From NCBI GenBank assembly GCA_964575425.1, contig CAZNRD010000001.1, positions 62,001 to 126,000 of the forward strand: a DNA stretch of 64,000 nucleotides. Direction: 5' to 3'. Below the pieces are notes generated by a model that saw only the letters and a list, made by a program, of their open reading frames with translations, had not been told where the DNA came from and did not search any database. This document shows, piece after piece, positions 50,960 to 59,816 of this stretch. This DNA comes from DATEAV01 sp964575425 (GTDB taxonomy: Bacteria > Chloroflexota > Anaerolineae > Anaerolineales > E44-bin32). The translations under genes were made by a program, and so were the position numbers. Position 1 is the stretch's first letter; the number at the start of each line of letters is the position of its first letter.

Positions 50960-52531
50960 GTGACCGCCCTCGCGACACAACTCCTCGTAATCGGCGGCGG
51001 AGCCACCGGCCTCGGCGTCGCCTGGGACGCCTGCCTGCGCGGCCTCAAAGTCGTCGTCATCGAACAAGGGGATCTCGGCCAGGGTACCTCCGGCCGCTAC
51101 CACGGGCTCCTCCATTCCGGCGGCCGCTATGTCATCTCCGACCCGCCCTCAGCCCAAGACTGCGCCCGCGAGAACGTCATCCTGCGGCGCATCGCCCCAC
51201 ACACCATCGAGGACACCGGCGGCCTCTTCATCGCCTCTCCTACCGATCCCCCCGACTTCCCCGACCGCTGGTTTGCGGCTTGCCAGCACACAGGCGTCCC
51301 AGCCGAGCCGCTCGAGCCGGCGGACGTCCTGCGGCGCGAACCCCTGCTCGATCCCAAGATGGCGCGGGCCTGCGCCGTCCATGATGCATCCATGGACTCG
51401 TTCGACCTGCTGCATTCCCTCAGCAACGCCATCCGCGCCGCTGGGGGTCAGGTCTGGCTCCGGCATCGCCTGCAGCGCTTTCTCGTAAACAAGGGCAGCG
51501 TCGAAGGCGCGGTCATCGTCTCCACGACGAACGGCAAGGAGTTGACCCTCGGCGTCGACATCGTCGTGAACGCAGCCGGCCCTTGGTCGCGCCAGGTCGC
51601 TGCGATGGCCGGACTCGACCTGCCCATCGCACTCAGCAAGGGCACCATGGTCGCCCTGGCCGAACGCGTGGTCCACACGGTCGTCAACCGCTTGAAACCT
51701 CCCTCAGACGGCGACATCATCGTCCCTGTCGGCACCGTCGCCGTCTTGGGCACCACGGACGTGCCGCTCGCCGACCCCACGGACCTCACCATCGAGCCGT
51801 GGGAGGTGGACCTGCTGCTGGCCGAAGGTGAGGTCCTGATCCCCGGGCTGTCCTCGCGCCGCCTGCTTCGCGCGTGGGCCGGTGTCCGCCCGCTCTACCG
51901 TCCCCCAGCTGCCGCGCCCGACCAGCCCCGCGCCCTGCCACGCGCTCATACCATCCTCGACCACGCGGAACGCGATGGCATCGAGGGACTGGTGAGCGTC
52001 GTCGGCGGCAAGCTGACAACTTTCCGCTTGATGGCACAGCAGGCCGTAGACGTGGTATGCCAGCGCCTCGGCATCGCAGCGCCCTGTCGAACGGCCGACA
52101 CGCCCCTCGAACCGGAAGCCGGTGGGCACTACGTCCTCCCCGCCCGATGGCGCCGAGCGGATGCCCCATCAGCCCAGCCCACACCTCCCGAGGTCTACTG
52201 CGAATGCGAGATGGTCACCCGGCGGGACCTGGAGACGGCGTTGCAGTCTGCAGACGTCACCGAGCTGGACGACATCCGCCGCGACCTGCGTCTGGGCATG
52301 GGTCCGTGTCAGGCCGGCTTCTGCGGTTACCGCGCTGCCGCCCTCGCTTCCTCCTTCGGCAAGATCGGCTCGCCCACGAGGTGGCTGGCGGACTTCGCCC
52401 GCGAGCGCTGGCGGGGGGTGCGTCCGGTCGCGTGGGGCCAGTCCCTGCGACAGCTCGAACTGGATCGTCGGCTCTACCTCGAACTCCTCGGGCTTCGGCC
52501 CGAAGCTGAGGGACCGTGGACGACCTCGTGA
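50960..52531 (+). CDS. glpA: Anaerobic glycerol-3-phosphate dehydrogenase, subunit A
   Basis: The FAD subunit that oxidises glycerol-3-phosphate to dihydroxyacetone phosphate. The 523-aa protein has the dinucleotide motif LLVIGGGATGLGVAWDACLRG, GRYHGLLHSGGRYV and VVGGKLTTFRLMAQQAVD. A C-terminal BFD-like [2Fe-2S] domain has cysteines in YCECEMVTRRDL and MGPCQAGFCGY (about residues 412-460). GTG 50960 is chosen from the promoter position and the start of the FAD motif. It overlaps glpB by 16 bases. Confidence 0.94.
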   Translation: MTALATQLLVIGGGATGLGVAWDACLRGLKVVVIEQGDLGQGTSGRYHGLLHSGGRYVISDPPSAQDCARENVILRRIAPHTIEDTGGLFIASPTDPPDFPDRWFAACQHTGVPAEPLEPADVLRREPLLDPKMARACAVHDASMDSFDLLHSLSNAIRAAGGQVWLRHRLQRFLVNKGSVEGAVIVSTTNGKELTLGVDIVVNAAGPWSRQVAAMAGLDLPIALSKGTMVALAERVVHTVVNRLKPPSDGDIIVPVGTVAVLGTTDVPLADPTDLTIEPWEVDLLLAEGEVLIPGLSSRRLLRAWAGVRPLYRPPAAAPDQPRALPRAHTILDHAERDGIEGLVSVVGGKLTTFRLMAQQAVDVVCQRLGIAAPCRTADTPLEPEAGGHYVLPARWRRADAPSAQPTPPEVYCECEMVTRRDLETALQSADVTELDDIRRDLRLGMGPCQAGFCGYRAAALASSFGKIGSPTRWLADFARERWRGVRPVAWGQSLRQLELDRRLYLELLGLRPEAEGPWTTS

Positions 52532-53742
52532 TTGTCGGCTCCGGCCTGACAGGATTGTTTGCGGCCTCGCTCGCTGCTCGGCGCGGCGCGCGTGTGGCCG
52601 TCATCTGCGATGGGCGCGGGGGCCTTGAGACCTCTCACGGCTGCATCGACCTCCTCGGCGGTACTCCCTTGCGGCAGGGACTGCGGCGCCTGCCCCGTTC
52701 CCATCCCTACACTCTCGTCGGACGCGAGACGATTGAGACCGCCCTCAAGACCCTGAAAGAGATCGCTCAGGCGAACGAGCTGGAGTACCTGGGAGGCCCG
52801 GACGCCGTCCTGCGGCTCCCCACGGCCCTGGGCGCCCTTCATCCCACTGCCCTGGCCCCCCGCTCCATGGCGGCTGGCGACGCCTCAAGCAGCGAATCCT
52901 ACACCATCGCCGGCTTCCAGGCTTTCCGCGACTTCCACGCGCACGCGGTCAGCAGCCAACTGCAGGCCTCGGGACTGACCGTCGGGCCTGCCCTCGAACT
53001 TGCCCTCCTCGACGCACCCCAGCATCGCGACGCATACGCCACCGACCTGGCACGCCTGTTCGACGACCCCCGCCGCCGCGCCGACCTGGCCCGTGCCTGG
53101 AAACCGCGCATGAAGGGCGTCATCCGTCTGGGTCTGCCTGCCGTCCTCGGCTTTGATCACCCCCAGCAAGCGCTTCTCGACCTGGAGGAGCGTCTGGGAG
53201 TGCGCTTGTTTGAGATTCCAACCTTGCCGCCGTCTGTGCCCGGCCTGCGGCTTGAGCGGCTGCTGCGAAGGACGGCACTGGCGGCAGGTTGCAGCCTCAT
53301 CGAAGGCTCCCGGGCGGTAGGGCGCGTGGATGGTCGCGCCGGCGGCCGACGCGTGAGCGGTGTGGTCGCTTTCTCAGCGGGTGGTCCGCGCCTGTGTGCA
53401 GCCAGGGCGGTCCTCCTGGCGACCGGCGGCTTCCTTCACGGCGGCCTGGTGGCGCGCCAGAACGGCCTCATCCAGGAGTCGGTCTTCGACCTCCCCGTGG
53501 CCGCCGACAGCAAGCGGGCTTCCTGGGTGGCAGAGTCGCCGTTCGACCCGCAGCCCTATGCGCAGTTCGGCCTGCGGGTGGACCCACAGATGCGGCCTCT
53601 GGATGTCCACGGCGAGCCGGTGTACGAGAACTTGTTCGCGGCTGGCGGCCTGCTTGCCGGTGTGGATCGCAGCCGCGAGGGCTCCCGTCAGGGGATCGAC
53701 TTGGCGACGGCGCATCGCGCAGTGGAGATGGCGCTGGCATGA
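52516..53742 (+). CDS. glpB: Anaerobic glycerol-3-phosphate dehydrogenase, subunit B
   Basis: The FMN/FAD subunit that links GlpA to the membrane. The 408-aa protein opens with DDLVIVGSGLTGLFAASLAARRG, has GGLETSHGCIDLLGG and the C-terminal VYENLFAAGGLLAGVDRSREGSRQGIDLATAHRAVEMAL-type segment. It starts with GTG within the glpA 3' end and overlaps glpC by four bases. The three-gene order A-B-C is the same as in E. coli. Confidence 0.93.
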   Translation: MDDLVIVGSGLTGLFAASLAARRGARVAVICDGRGGLETSHGCIDLLGGTPLRQGLRRLPRSHPYTLVGRETIETALKTLKEIAQANELEYLGGPDAVLRLPTALGALHPTALAPRSMAAGDASSSESYTIAGFQAFRDFHAHAVSSQLQASGLTVGPALELALLDAPQHRDAYATDLARLFDDPRRRADLARAWKPRMKGVIRLGLPAVLGFDHPQQALLDLEERLGVRLFEIPTLPPSVPGLRLERLLRRTALAAGCSLIEGSRAVGRVDGRAGGRRVSGVVAFSAGGPRLCAARAVLLATGGFLHGGLVARQNGLIQESVFDLPVAADSKRASWVAESPFDPQPYAQFGLRVDPQMRPLDVHGEPVYENLFAAGGLLAGVDRSREGSRQGIDLATAHRAVEMALA

Positions 53743-54965
53743 ATCCCCCCGCCCTCACCGCTGACCTATGCCTCAAGTGCAACATCTGCACGGCGGCCTG
53801 TCCGGTGGCGGCGGTGACCGATCTCTTCCCGGGGCCCAAGGCCGTTGGGCCCCAGGCCGAGCGCTTCCGACATCCGCGGCTCCCCCTGCCCGATCACAGC
53901 GTGACCTGGTGCTCGGGCTGCGGGACATGCTCGCGCGTCTGTCCGCATGGTGTCGCCGTCGCGGAAATCAACATCCAGGCGAAGGCCCGCCTGGTCGATG
54001 AAGGCCGTGCGCCGCTGCGGGACCGGATCATTTCCCGAACCGACCTGCTGGGCACGCTCGCCACGCCGGTTGCTCCACTGGCCAACCTCGCCCTGCGCCT
54101 CGCTCCCGTGCGGTGGGCGATGGAGGCCACGCTCGGCATCAGCCGACATGCCCCGATGCCAGCCTTCGTCGGACGGACGTTCCGTAGCCGCGTCCGGGAG
54201 CGGTGTGTGGACCGGCCCCCACCCCCCGAGGCGCGCGCTGGCCAAGCGGTCGCCTTGTTCCACGGCTGCGGAACGAACTACTACGAGCCCGAGCTGGGCG
54301 AGCTGGCAATAGCCATCCTGGAGCTGCTCGGTTGTCAGGTCATCGTCCCGCCCCAGGTGTGCTGTGGGCTTCCGCTCCAGTCCAACGGCCTGTTCGAGGC
54401 GGCGCGGGGCCACGCGCGCAGCAACATCGTTTCGCTGCTCCCCTTCGCCAGAGAGGGAATCCCGATCGTCGGCACTTCGACCTCCTGCACGCTCTCGCTC
54501 AAACACGACTCCCGTGCCATCCTCGGCCTGGGCGGCGACGATGTCGAGACCGTCGCCGAAAACACGTTCGATTTCTTCGAGTTCCTCACGACTTGCCTGC
54601 GCGAACCCTTCGGCCGCCTGGCCCTCGCCCCGGTCCAGGCGCGTGCCCTGTATCACGCCCCGTGCCAGTTGAAGGCCCATGGCATAGGCGCTCCTGCACT
54701 TCATGTGCTGCGTCGGATTCCCCAGCTCGATCTCGCGTTCTCAGAGTCGGAGTGCTGCGGCGTGGCCGGCACCTACGGGATGAAGCGAGAGAAGTACGAG
54801 GTGGCGCGAAGGGTTGGCGAGGGGCTCTTCCGCCAGGCTGAGAAGGCCCAAGCCGAGTTCGTCATCAGCGACTCCGAGACCTGTCGTTGGTGGATCACGG
54901 GCCACACCGGGCTGCCGGTCTACCATCCTGCACAGGTGCTCGGCCGCGCCCTTGGACTGGCCTAG
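53739..54965 (+). CDS. glpC: Anaerobic glycerol-3-phosphate dehydrogenase, subunit C
   Basis: The iron-sulfur membrane-anchoring subunit, which carries electrons to menaquinone. The 408-aa protein has two 4Fe-4S motifs, CLKCNICTAACP and CSGCGTCSRVCP, in the first 70 residues, and two CCG domains (VCCGLPLQSNG, ECCGVAGTYGMK) that also occur in heterodisulfide reductases. It is closely like the C-terminal half of the 988-residue oxidoreductase at 22470. ATG 53739 overlaps the glpB stop. Confidence 0.93.
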   Translation: MNPPALTADLCLKCNICTAACPVAAVTDLFPGPKAVGPQAERFRHPRLPLPDHSVTWCSGCGTCSRVCPHGVAVAEINIQAKARLVDEGRAPLRDRIISRTDLLGTLATPVAPLANLALRLAPVRWAMEATLGISRHAPMPAFVGRTFRSRVRERCVDRPPPPEARAGQAVALFHGCGTNYYEPELGELAIAILELLGCQVIVPPQVCCGLPLQSNGLFEAARGHARSNIVSLLPFAREGIPIVGTSTSCTLSLKHDSRAILGLGGDDVETVAENTFDFFEFLTTCLREPFGRLALAPVQARALYHAPCQLKAHGIGAPALHVLRRIPQLDLAFSESECCGVAGTYGMKREKYEVARRVGEGLFRQAEKAQAEFVISDSETCRWWITGHTGLPVYHPAQVLGRALGLA

Positions 54966-55012
54966 GCCACAGATCGCCGTGCAACCAGGATACTCCATCT
55001 GAGGCTGGCAGG

Positions 55013-56611
55013 ATGGGAAGAGCGGCCAGGTATCTTCTGTTCGGCGGCCCGATCCTCACCCTCGATCCTTCCAATCCATCGGCAGAGGCCCTGGCGATTG
55101 GGCACGGCGAGGTCCTTGCCGTTGGAGGGCGGCAGGAGGTTGAGCAGTGGTCGGGGCCGGCCACGGAGGCCATCGATCTCCGAGGCAGCACTGTTCTCCC
55201 GGGCCTGATCGACGCCCACCTGCATCTCAGCCAGCTCGCCGCCTCGCTCGATTGGGTAGACTGCGCCACGCCCACAAAGGTCGAATGCCTCGAGCGGGTG
55301 CGCGAGCGGGCCGCCTCGACGCCATCCGGCGAATGGATTCTCGGCCATGGCTGGAACCAGAACGACTGGGAGGGCTTCGGAACAGCCGCTGAGTTGGATG
55401 CCGCAGCCCCCAATCATCCGGTCTACCTGAGCGCCAGGTCCCTCCACGCTGCATGGGCCAACTCGCGAGCGCTCACGTGCGCGCGGATCCGTGCGGAGAC
55501 CCCCGACCCGGCAGGTGGGCGGATCGGCCGCTACGCAGATGGTACGCCGAATGGCATCCTGTTTGAATCTGCCATGCGCCTGGTCACAGCGGTCGTACCA
55601 CCCTCCGACATCGAGTGCCTAAGCACGCAGCTGCTGCGCGCTCAGGACGATCTGCTGCGGCTCGGTCTCACAGCCGTTCACGACTTCGATGGTCCCGACC
55701 TTCTGCGCGCAGTGCAGCTTCTGCGAGAACGGGGCCAGCTCCGGCTGCGCGTCGTCAAGCACATCCCGGTCGACTACCTGCCAGCCTGCCTGGAGCTCGG
55801 CCTGCGCACCGGTTTCGGCGATCCGTGGCTGCGCATCGGCAACGTCAAGGCCTTCGCCGACGGCGCCTTAGGGCCCCGCACGGCAGCGATGCTCGACCCC
55901 TACAACGGAGAGCCCGACAATCTAGGCCTGCTGTTGATCGAGCGCGAGGCCCTCGTCGAGCTCGGCCAGCGCGCCGTGGCCGCCGGGCTCGCCCTTGCCA
56001 TCCACGCCATCGGGGACCGGGCCAACCGGGTAGTGCTCGATGCACTCGAGGACCTTCGGAGGTGGGAGCGTGATCACGGCCTCGAGCAGCCACGCCACAG
56101 AATCGAGCACCTGCAACTCCTCCACCCGGACGACATCGCCCGCGTCGGGCAGCTGCAGGTCGTCGCTTCGATGCAGCCGATCCATGCCATCTCAGATCGA
56201 ATTGTGGCCGAGCGCTACTGGCGCAGCCGCGTCCGGACTGCATACGCGTGGCGCAGCCTCAGCCAGACGGGCGCAATTCTCGCCTTCGGCTCCGACGCCC
56301 CGGTGGAGAGCCCCAACCCATTCTGGGGCCTCCACGCCGCCGTCACCCGCCAGACCCGAGATGAGCCGACTTCCGCTGAGGCCTGGGTTCCCGAACAGAC
56401 CCTTGACGTAATGCAGGCTCTTATTGGCTATACGCAAGGACCGGCCTGGGCAGCAGGCTCTCAGGCGCACCAGGGTCGCCTGTCCCCTGGGTCCTGGGCC
56501 GACCTCATCGTCCTGCCCGACAACCCTTTCCTCCTCCACCCTGCCGAACTACCACTCCTGCTACCGCAGGCAACGATGGTCGGGGGCGAGTGGGCCTTCC
56601 GGTCCTTCTGA
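55013..56611 (+). CDS. Amidohydrolase (YtcJ/DUF6282-like, amidohydrolase_3)
   Basis: A 532-aa metal-dependent hydrolase of the amidohydrolase superfamily. It has VLPGLIDAHLHLSQLA (HxH metal ligands), GHGWNQNDW, the carboxylated-lysine region NVKAFADGALGPRTAAML, HAIGDRANRVVLDALE, HRIEHLQLLHPDD and FGSDAPVESPNPFWGLHAAVTR. The pattern is that of YtcJ-like predicted amidohydrolases, whose substrates are mostly unknown. It has no signal peptide. It follows glpC on the same strand with a 47-bp gap. Confidence 0.88.
   Translation: MGRAARYLLFGGPILTLDPSNPSAEALAIGHGEVLAVGGRQEVEQWSGPATEAIDLRGSTVLPGLIDAHLHLSQLAASLDWVDCATPTKVECLERVRERAASTPSGEWILGHGWNQNDWEGFGTAAELDAAAPNHPVYLSARSLHAAWANSRALTCARIRAETPDPAGGRIGRYADGTPNGILFESAMRLVTAVVPPSDIECLSTQLLRAQDDLLRLGLTAVHDFDGPDLLRAVQLLRERGQLRLRVVKHIPVDYLPACLELGLRTGFGDPWLRIGNVKAFADGALGPRTAAMLDPYNGEPDNLGLLLIEREALVELGQRAVAAGLALAIHAIGDRANRVVLDALEDLRRWERDHGLEQPRHRIEHLQLLHPDDIARVGQLQVVASMQPIHAISDRIVAERYWRSRVRTAYAWRSLSQTGAILAFGSDAPVESPNPFWGLHAAVTRQTRDEPTSAEAWVPEQTLDVMQALIGYTQGPAWAAGSQAHQGRLSPGSWADLIVLPDNPFLLHPAELPLLLPQATMVGGEWAFRSF
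56424..56436 (+). repeat. Dispersed motif TTGGCTATACGCA, copy inside the amidohydrolase gene
   Basis: A 12/13 match; the match to the copy at 50612 extends left to give GCTCTTATTGGCTAT. In frame it reads CTT ATT GGC TAT ACG, again with T-ending codons. Confidence 0.4.
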
Positions 56612-56633
56612 ACGACGGCACGAGCTCCTGGGA

Positions 56634-58538
56634 CTAGTTGCCTGCCGCTGCCAGGCGGCGGGCATCGCCCTCGCGCACCGTCACGCCAATTGTGTCCAGG
56701 TGTTCCATCAGCGCCAGCGCATACTTGCGCGACGTCCCGAACCGATCGCGCGCTTCCGCCACTGTGATCGAGCCCCGCTCCCGGATCATCTGCTCTACCT
56801 GCTCCACCGTGCGCTCATAGACCCGGCTCTCGAGCAGGACATCTTCCGAGAGGCGAATCAGCCGACCGCTTTCGATGAGATGGTTGAGGAGTTCCTCACC
56901 CAGGGCGGCAATGCATTCCTTGACCGACGGCGTCGCGTAGGGCGCCTGGCGAAATCGCTCGAGCAGGGCCTCGGCGTCGGCCTGCTGTCGCGCTGTCAGG
57001 ATCACCGCACGTCCTGACAACCGGATACGTGGCCCGTCTTCGCTGATCACCCCTTCGACCGCCGCTTCAGCCAACACGGCAGCGAAGGCCTTCGCCTCCA
57101 GCCCCAACCGGGCCCTCAGTTCCTGTCGAGGCATGCCCGCCCGCAAAGGATACGCGTCGTGATACGCCCCCAGTATCGCCTTGATACGCGCTAGCAGCGA
57201 TTCCCACGATGCCCGTTCCATGACGAGCGCTGCTGACTCCGGCGTCGGAATCTCCTGGTTGAGGACAATGAGCCGGCGCTCTTCGCTCAGCCTCGCGATC
57301 GCCTGCCGTGCGTCCTCTGGATCGAGCGCTGCCCGCCGCACGGCATCGGCCATCGCTACCGGCCCAGGCCCTGCCAGCGCCTCGGCAAGCCGATCGGCCG
57401 GCGTGCCGCGCAGCCCTCGTTCCAGGCGTTCAAGGACGGCTGCATCCCGCCGACGGTGCAGCCGCGGCGGATGGGGGTCCACCACCTGCCCACCGCCCAG
57501 GGTCTCTCCCGGCGACGGCCGCCGCAGGATGAAGTGGTCCCCGCGATCTGCCACGACTGGCTCCCTCAGGACGAGCTGAAGCCACGCTGTCTCACCCGGC
57601 ACGATCTCCTCCACCCCTAGCACGCGCACTCTTCCCAAGCGCTGCGCAGACCCGATGAACACCTTGACCTGCTGATCGTGGCCCAGCGGAGACGTCAAAT
57701 CGGGCAGCAATCGAAAGCGGACGTCGAGCAGGCGGGTTGGGCGATAGGTGCCCGGCTTCACGACGACGTCGCCGCGACGGAGTCCCCGCACCTCGACGCC
57801 GCCTAGGTTCGCCGCAGTCCGGCTCCCCGGGACGGCACGCTCGACCTTGTGCTTGTGAGTCTGCAACCCACGGATGCGAGCATGGTGCCCTGCTGGAAGG
57901 ATCTCCACCTCCTCGCCAACATCCAGGGAGCCACCGGTCAGGGTTCCCGTGACGACGGTGCCAAATCCTGCAATGGTAAACGCCCGGTCGATCGGCAGCC
58001 GTGGCTGTCCGCGGTCGGGCCGGAGGGGAATCATCTCGACGGCGGACGCCAGCTCTCTCTTCAACTCGTTCAGGCCTTGGCCGGTCACGCCCGAGACCCC
58101 GATGATCGGCGCATTGGCCAGCCGCGTGGCCTTGAGCAGTTCCCGCACCTCCTCACTGACCAGCTGCAGCCACGAGGGATCTTCCACCAAGTCACACTTC
58201 GTCAGGGCCACAACGCCGCGAGGCACTTCCAGCAGGTCGAGGATGGCGAGGTGCTCGCGCGTCTGGGGCATGACTCCTTCGTCGGCCGCCACCACCAGGA
58301 GGGCGGCGTCGATGCCCGTGACCCCGGCCAACATGTTCTCGATGAAATCGCGATGGCCAGGAACGTCGACGAAACCAACCTCCTCTCCCCCTGGAAGCTG
58401 CATCCAGGCGAAGCCCAGGTCGATGGTCATCTGGCGTTCCTGCTCTTCGCGCAGGCGATCGGGGTTGATCCCGGTCAGGACGTGGACCAGCGTGGACTTA
58501 CCGTGATCGACGTGACCCGCAGTTCCGATGACGCGCAT
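56634..58538 (-). CDS. selB: Selenocysteine-specific elongation factor SelB
   Basis: SelB delivers selenocysteyl-tRNA to UGA codons next to a SECIS hairpin. The 634-aa protein has an EF-Tu-like GTPase domain (GTAGHVDHGKSTLVHVL, FVDVPGHRDFIENML, TKCDLVED), domains II-III (FTIAGFGTVVTGTL...), and four winged-helix repeats at the C-terminus (about 430-634) that bind the SECIS. Its presence implies that the genome uses selenocysteine, but selA, selD, the tRNA-Sec gene and a selenoprotein are not in the window. It is 30 bp downstream of a coiled-coil gene on the same strand. Confidence 0.95.
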   Translation of the reverse strand: MRVIGTAGHVDHGKSTLVHVLTGINPDRLREEQERQMTIDLGFAWMQLPGGEEVGFVDVPGHRDFIENMLAGVTGIDAALLVVAADEGVMPQTREHLAILDLLEVPRGVVALTKCDLVEDPSWLQLVSEEVRELLKATRLANAPIIGVSGVTGQGLNELKRELASAVEMIPLRPDRGQPRLPIDRAFTIAGFGTVVTGTLTGGSLDVGEEVEILPAGHHARIRGLQTHKHKVERAVPGSRTAANLGGVEVRGLRRGDVVVKPGTYRPTRLLDVRFRLLPDLTSPLGHDQQVKVFIGSAQRLGRVRVLGVEEIVPGETAWLQLVLREPVVADRGDHFILRRPSPGETLGGGQVVDPHPPRLHRRRDAAVLERLERGLRGTPADRLAEALAGPGPVAMADAVRRAALDPEDARQAIARLSEERRLIVLNQEIPTPESAALVMERASWESLLARIKAILGAYHDAYPLRAGMPRQELRARLGLEAKAFAAVLAEAAVEGVISEDGPRIRLSGRAVILTARQQADAEALLERFRQAPYATPSVKECIAALGEELLNHLIESGRLIRLSEDVLLESRVYERTVEQVEQMIRERGSITVAEARDRFGTSRKYALALMEHLDTIGVTVREGDARRLAAAGN

Positions 58539-58568
58539 GATCGGGTCAGAACGCCTTCGGGCTCAAGG

Positions 58569-59747
58569 TCAGCGGATGGCCTCCGTCCGTTCCTCGGCCT
58601 CCGCCGCCCATTCTCTCAGGAGCGTCAGCAGCGCCGATAGGTGCTGCTGCGTGCTCCCTCTCAGATCGGCCAGCGACCGGAGGGCTGTCTCCATCCCCGT
58701 GTTCAGGCTCTCGACTTCCGCCGCCAGCCGGGTGTGGAGACGGGAGTGTTCGCGCCATTGCTCATCACGGGTGAGCTTGTCGGTGTTCCAGCGTTTCTGT
58801 TCATCGGCGAGGAAGGCCACCCACTCCTGTTTGAACCGGTCTTCGGCCAGGCGCTGCATCTCGCCGATCTCGCTGATCCTTCTCTCAAGCCGCTCAAGTA
58901 GTGCATCGAGCTTCTCACGCTGCTGACGCAGGCCGCGGTAGGTCTCGTCGTAGGCGACCATGCGCTCTTCCAGGTCGAGCGCCATCTTCTCGAAGCTCTC
59001 GAATCGCCGGTTCCATTCCTTCGCCCCACGCTCAAACTCGACCTGTCGCAGATTCTGCTGTTCCATCCACAGCGTGAGGGCTTCTCGCCGTTCGGCTTCG
59101 CCCCCACCAAGCTCCGCAGCGCGCACCTCGAGGCGGCGGACCCGGTCCTCGACGGTGTCGATCGCGCCTCGCGTGGCTTCAAGGCGAGACCGCAGTTCGC
59201 TCAGGTCTCCCTGCAGCTCAGCCACGCGCTTCCCGTCCTGCTTGCGCCCCTCTTCGAACGAAGTCATCCACCGCGTCTTGTCTTCATCGCGCGAGCGCAG
59301 GTCTTCGACGCCCCTGGAGATGCTGTCCAGCGTCCGAGTCACGCGGGCTTCCTCTTCGCGCCGCGCTTCCAGGGCCTGCCGCAGTTCGGAAAGCCGATGG
59401 ACCTCACTCTTCACTTCGGCCAACGACTTTGCCAGGTCCGCTTGATCGCGCTTGCGGGCCTGCTCCAGCAGCTTCTCCTTCGCCGAGCGGGCCTCCTCCG
59501 CCTCCCCGAGCAGGCGGGCCACTTCCATACGGTGCTTGCTCAGGGCCTCATCGAACTGGGGGATGCGCGCGGCGAGAGCCGAGAGGCGGGCGCTCTCGCC
59601 GGCCAGGTCTTGAACCTGCCTGGCACCCTTGGCCACGTTGTCTTCGAGCGCCGCAAGCCGCTGCTCCAGGCGTTGGAGGCGCTCCGCATCCTTGCGGCGC
59701 TGTTCGTCCAGCCAGTCGAGCCGCTTGTCCACCTGCTCGGGTTTCAT
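58569..59747 (-). CDS. Long coiled-coil hypothetical protein (392 aa)
   Basis: I do not recognise a family. Almost the whole chain is heptad-patterned and rich in Glu, Arg, Leu, Gln and Lys (LDWLDEQRRKDAERLQRL, LEQARKRDQADLAKSL). There are no Gly-Pro breaks except near residue 55. It has no signal peptide or membrane helix, so it is probably a cytoplasmic rod such as a structural or tethering protein. It precedes selB by 30 bases and may be transcribed with it. Confidence 0.75.
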   Translation of the reverse strand: MKPEQVDKRLDWLDEQRRKDAERLQRLEQRLAALEDNVAKGARQVQDLAGESARLSALAARIPQFDEALSKHRMEVARLLGEAEEARSAKEKLLEQARKRDQADLAKSLAEVKSEVHRLSELRQALEARREEEARVTRTLDSISRGVEDLRSRDEDKTRWMTSFEEGRKQDGKRVAELQGDLSELRSRLEATRGAIDTVEDRVRRLEVRAAELGGGEAERREALTLWMEQQNLRQVEFERGAKEWNRRFESFEKMALDLEERMVAYDETYRGLRQQREKLDALLERLERRISEIGEMQRLAEDRFKQEWVAFLADEQKRWNTDKLTRDEQWREHSRLHTRLAAEVESLNTGMETALRSLADLRGSTQQHLSALLTLLREWAAEAEERTEAIR

Positions 59748-59816
59748 CCCGGGTCCTCCCTGGACGGCCGGGCAATTATAGCATGCGGGTCGCGGCGAAG
59801 CCGCCGCCGGCTTCGC

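Noticed and set aside
53045..53060. TGGCACG-CCTG-TTCG inside glpB as a sigma-54 promoter
   Set aside because: The -12 half is TTCG rather than TTGC, and it lies inside coding sequence with no gene start just downstream.
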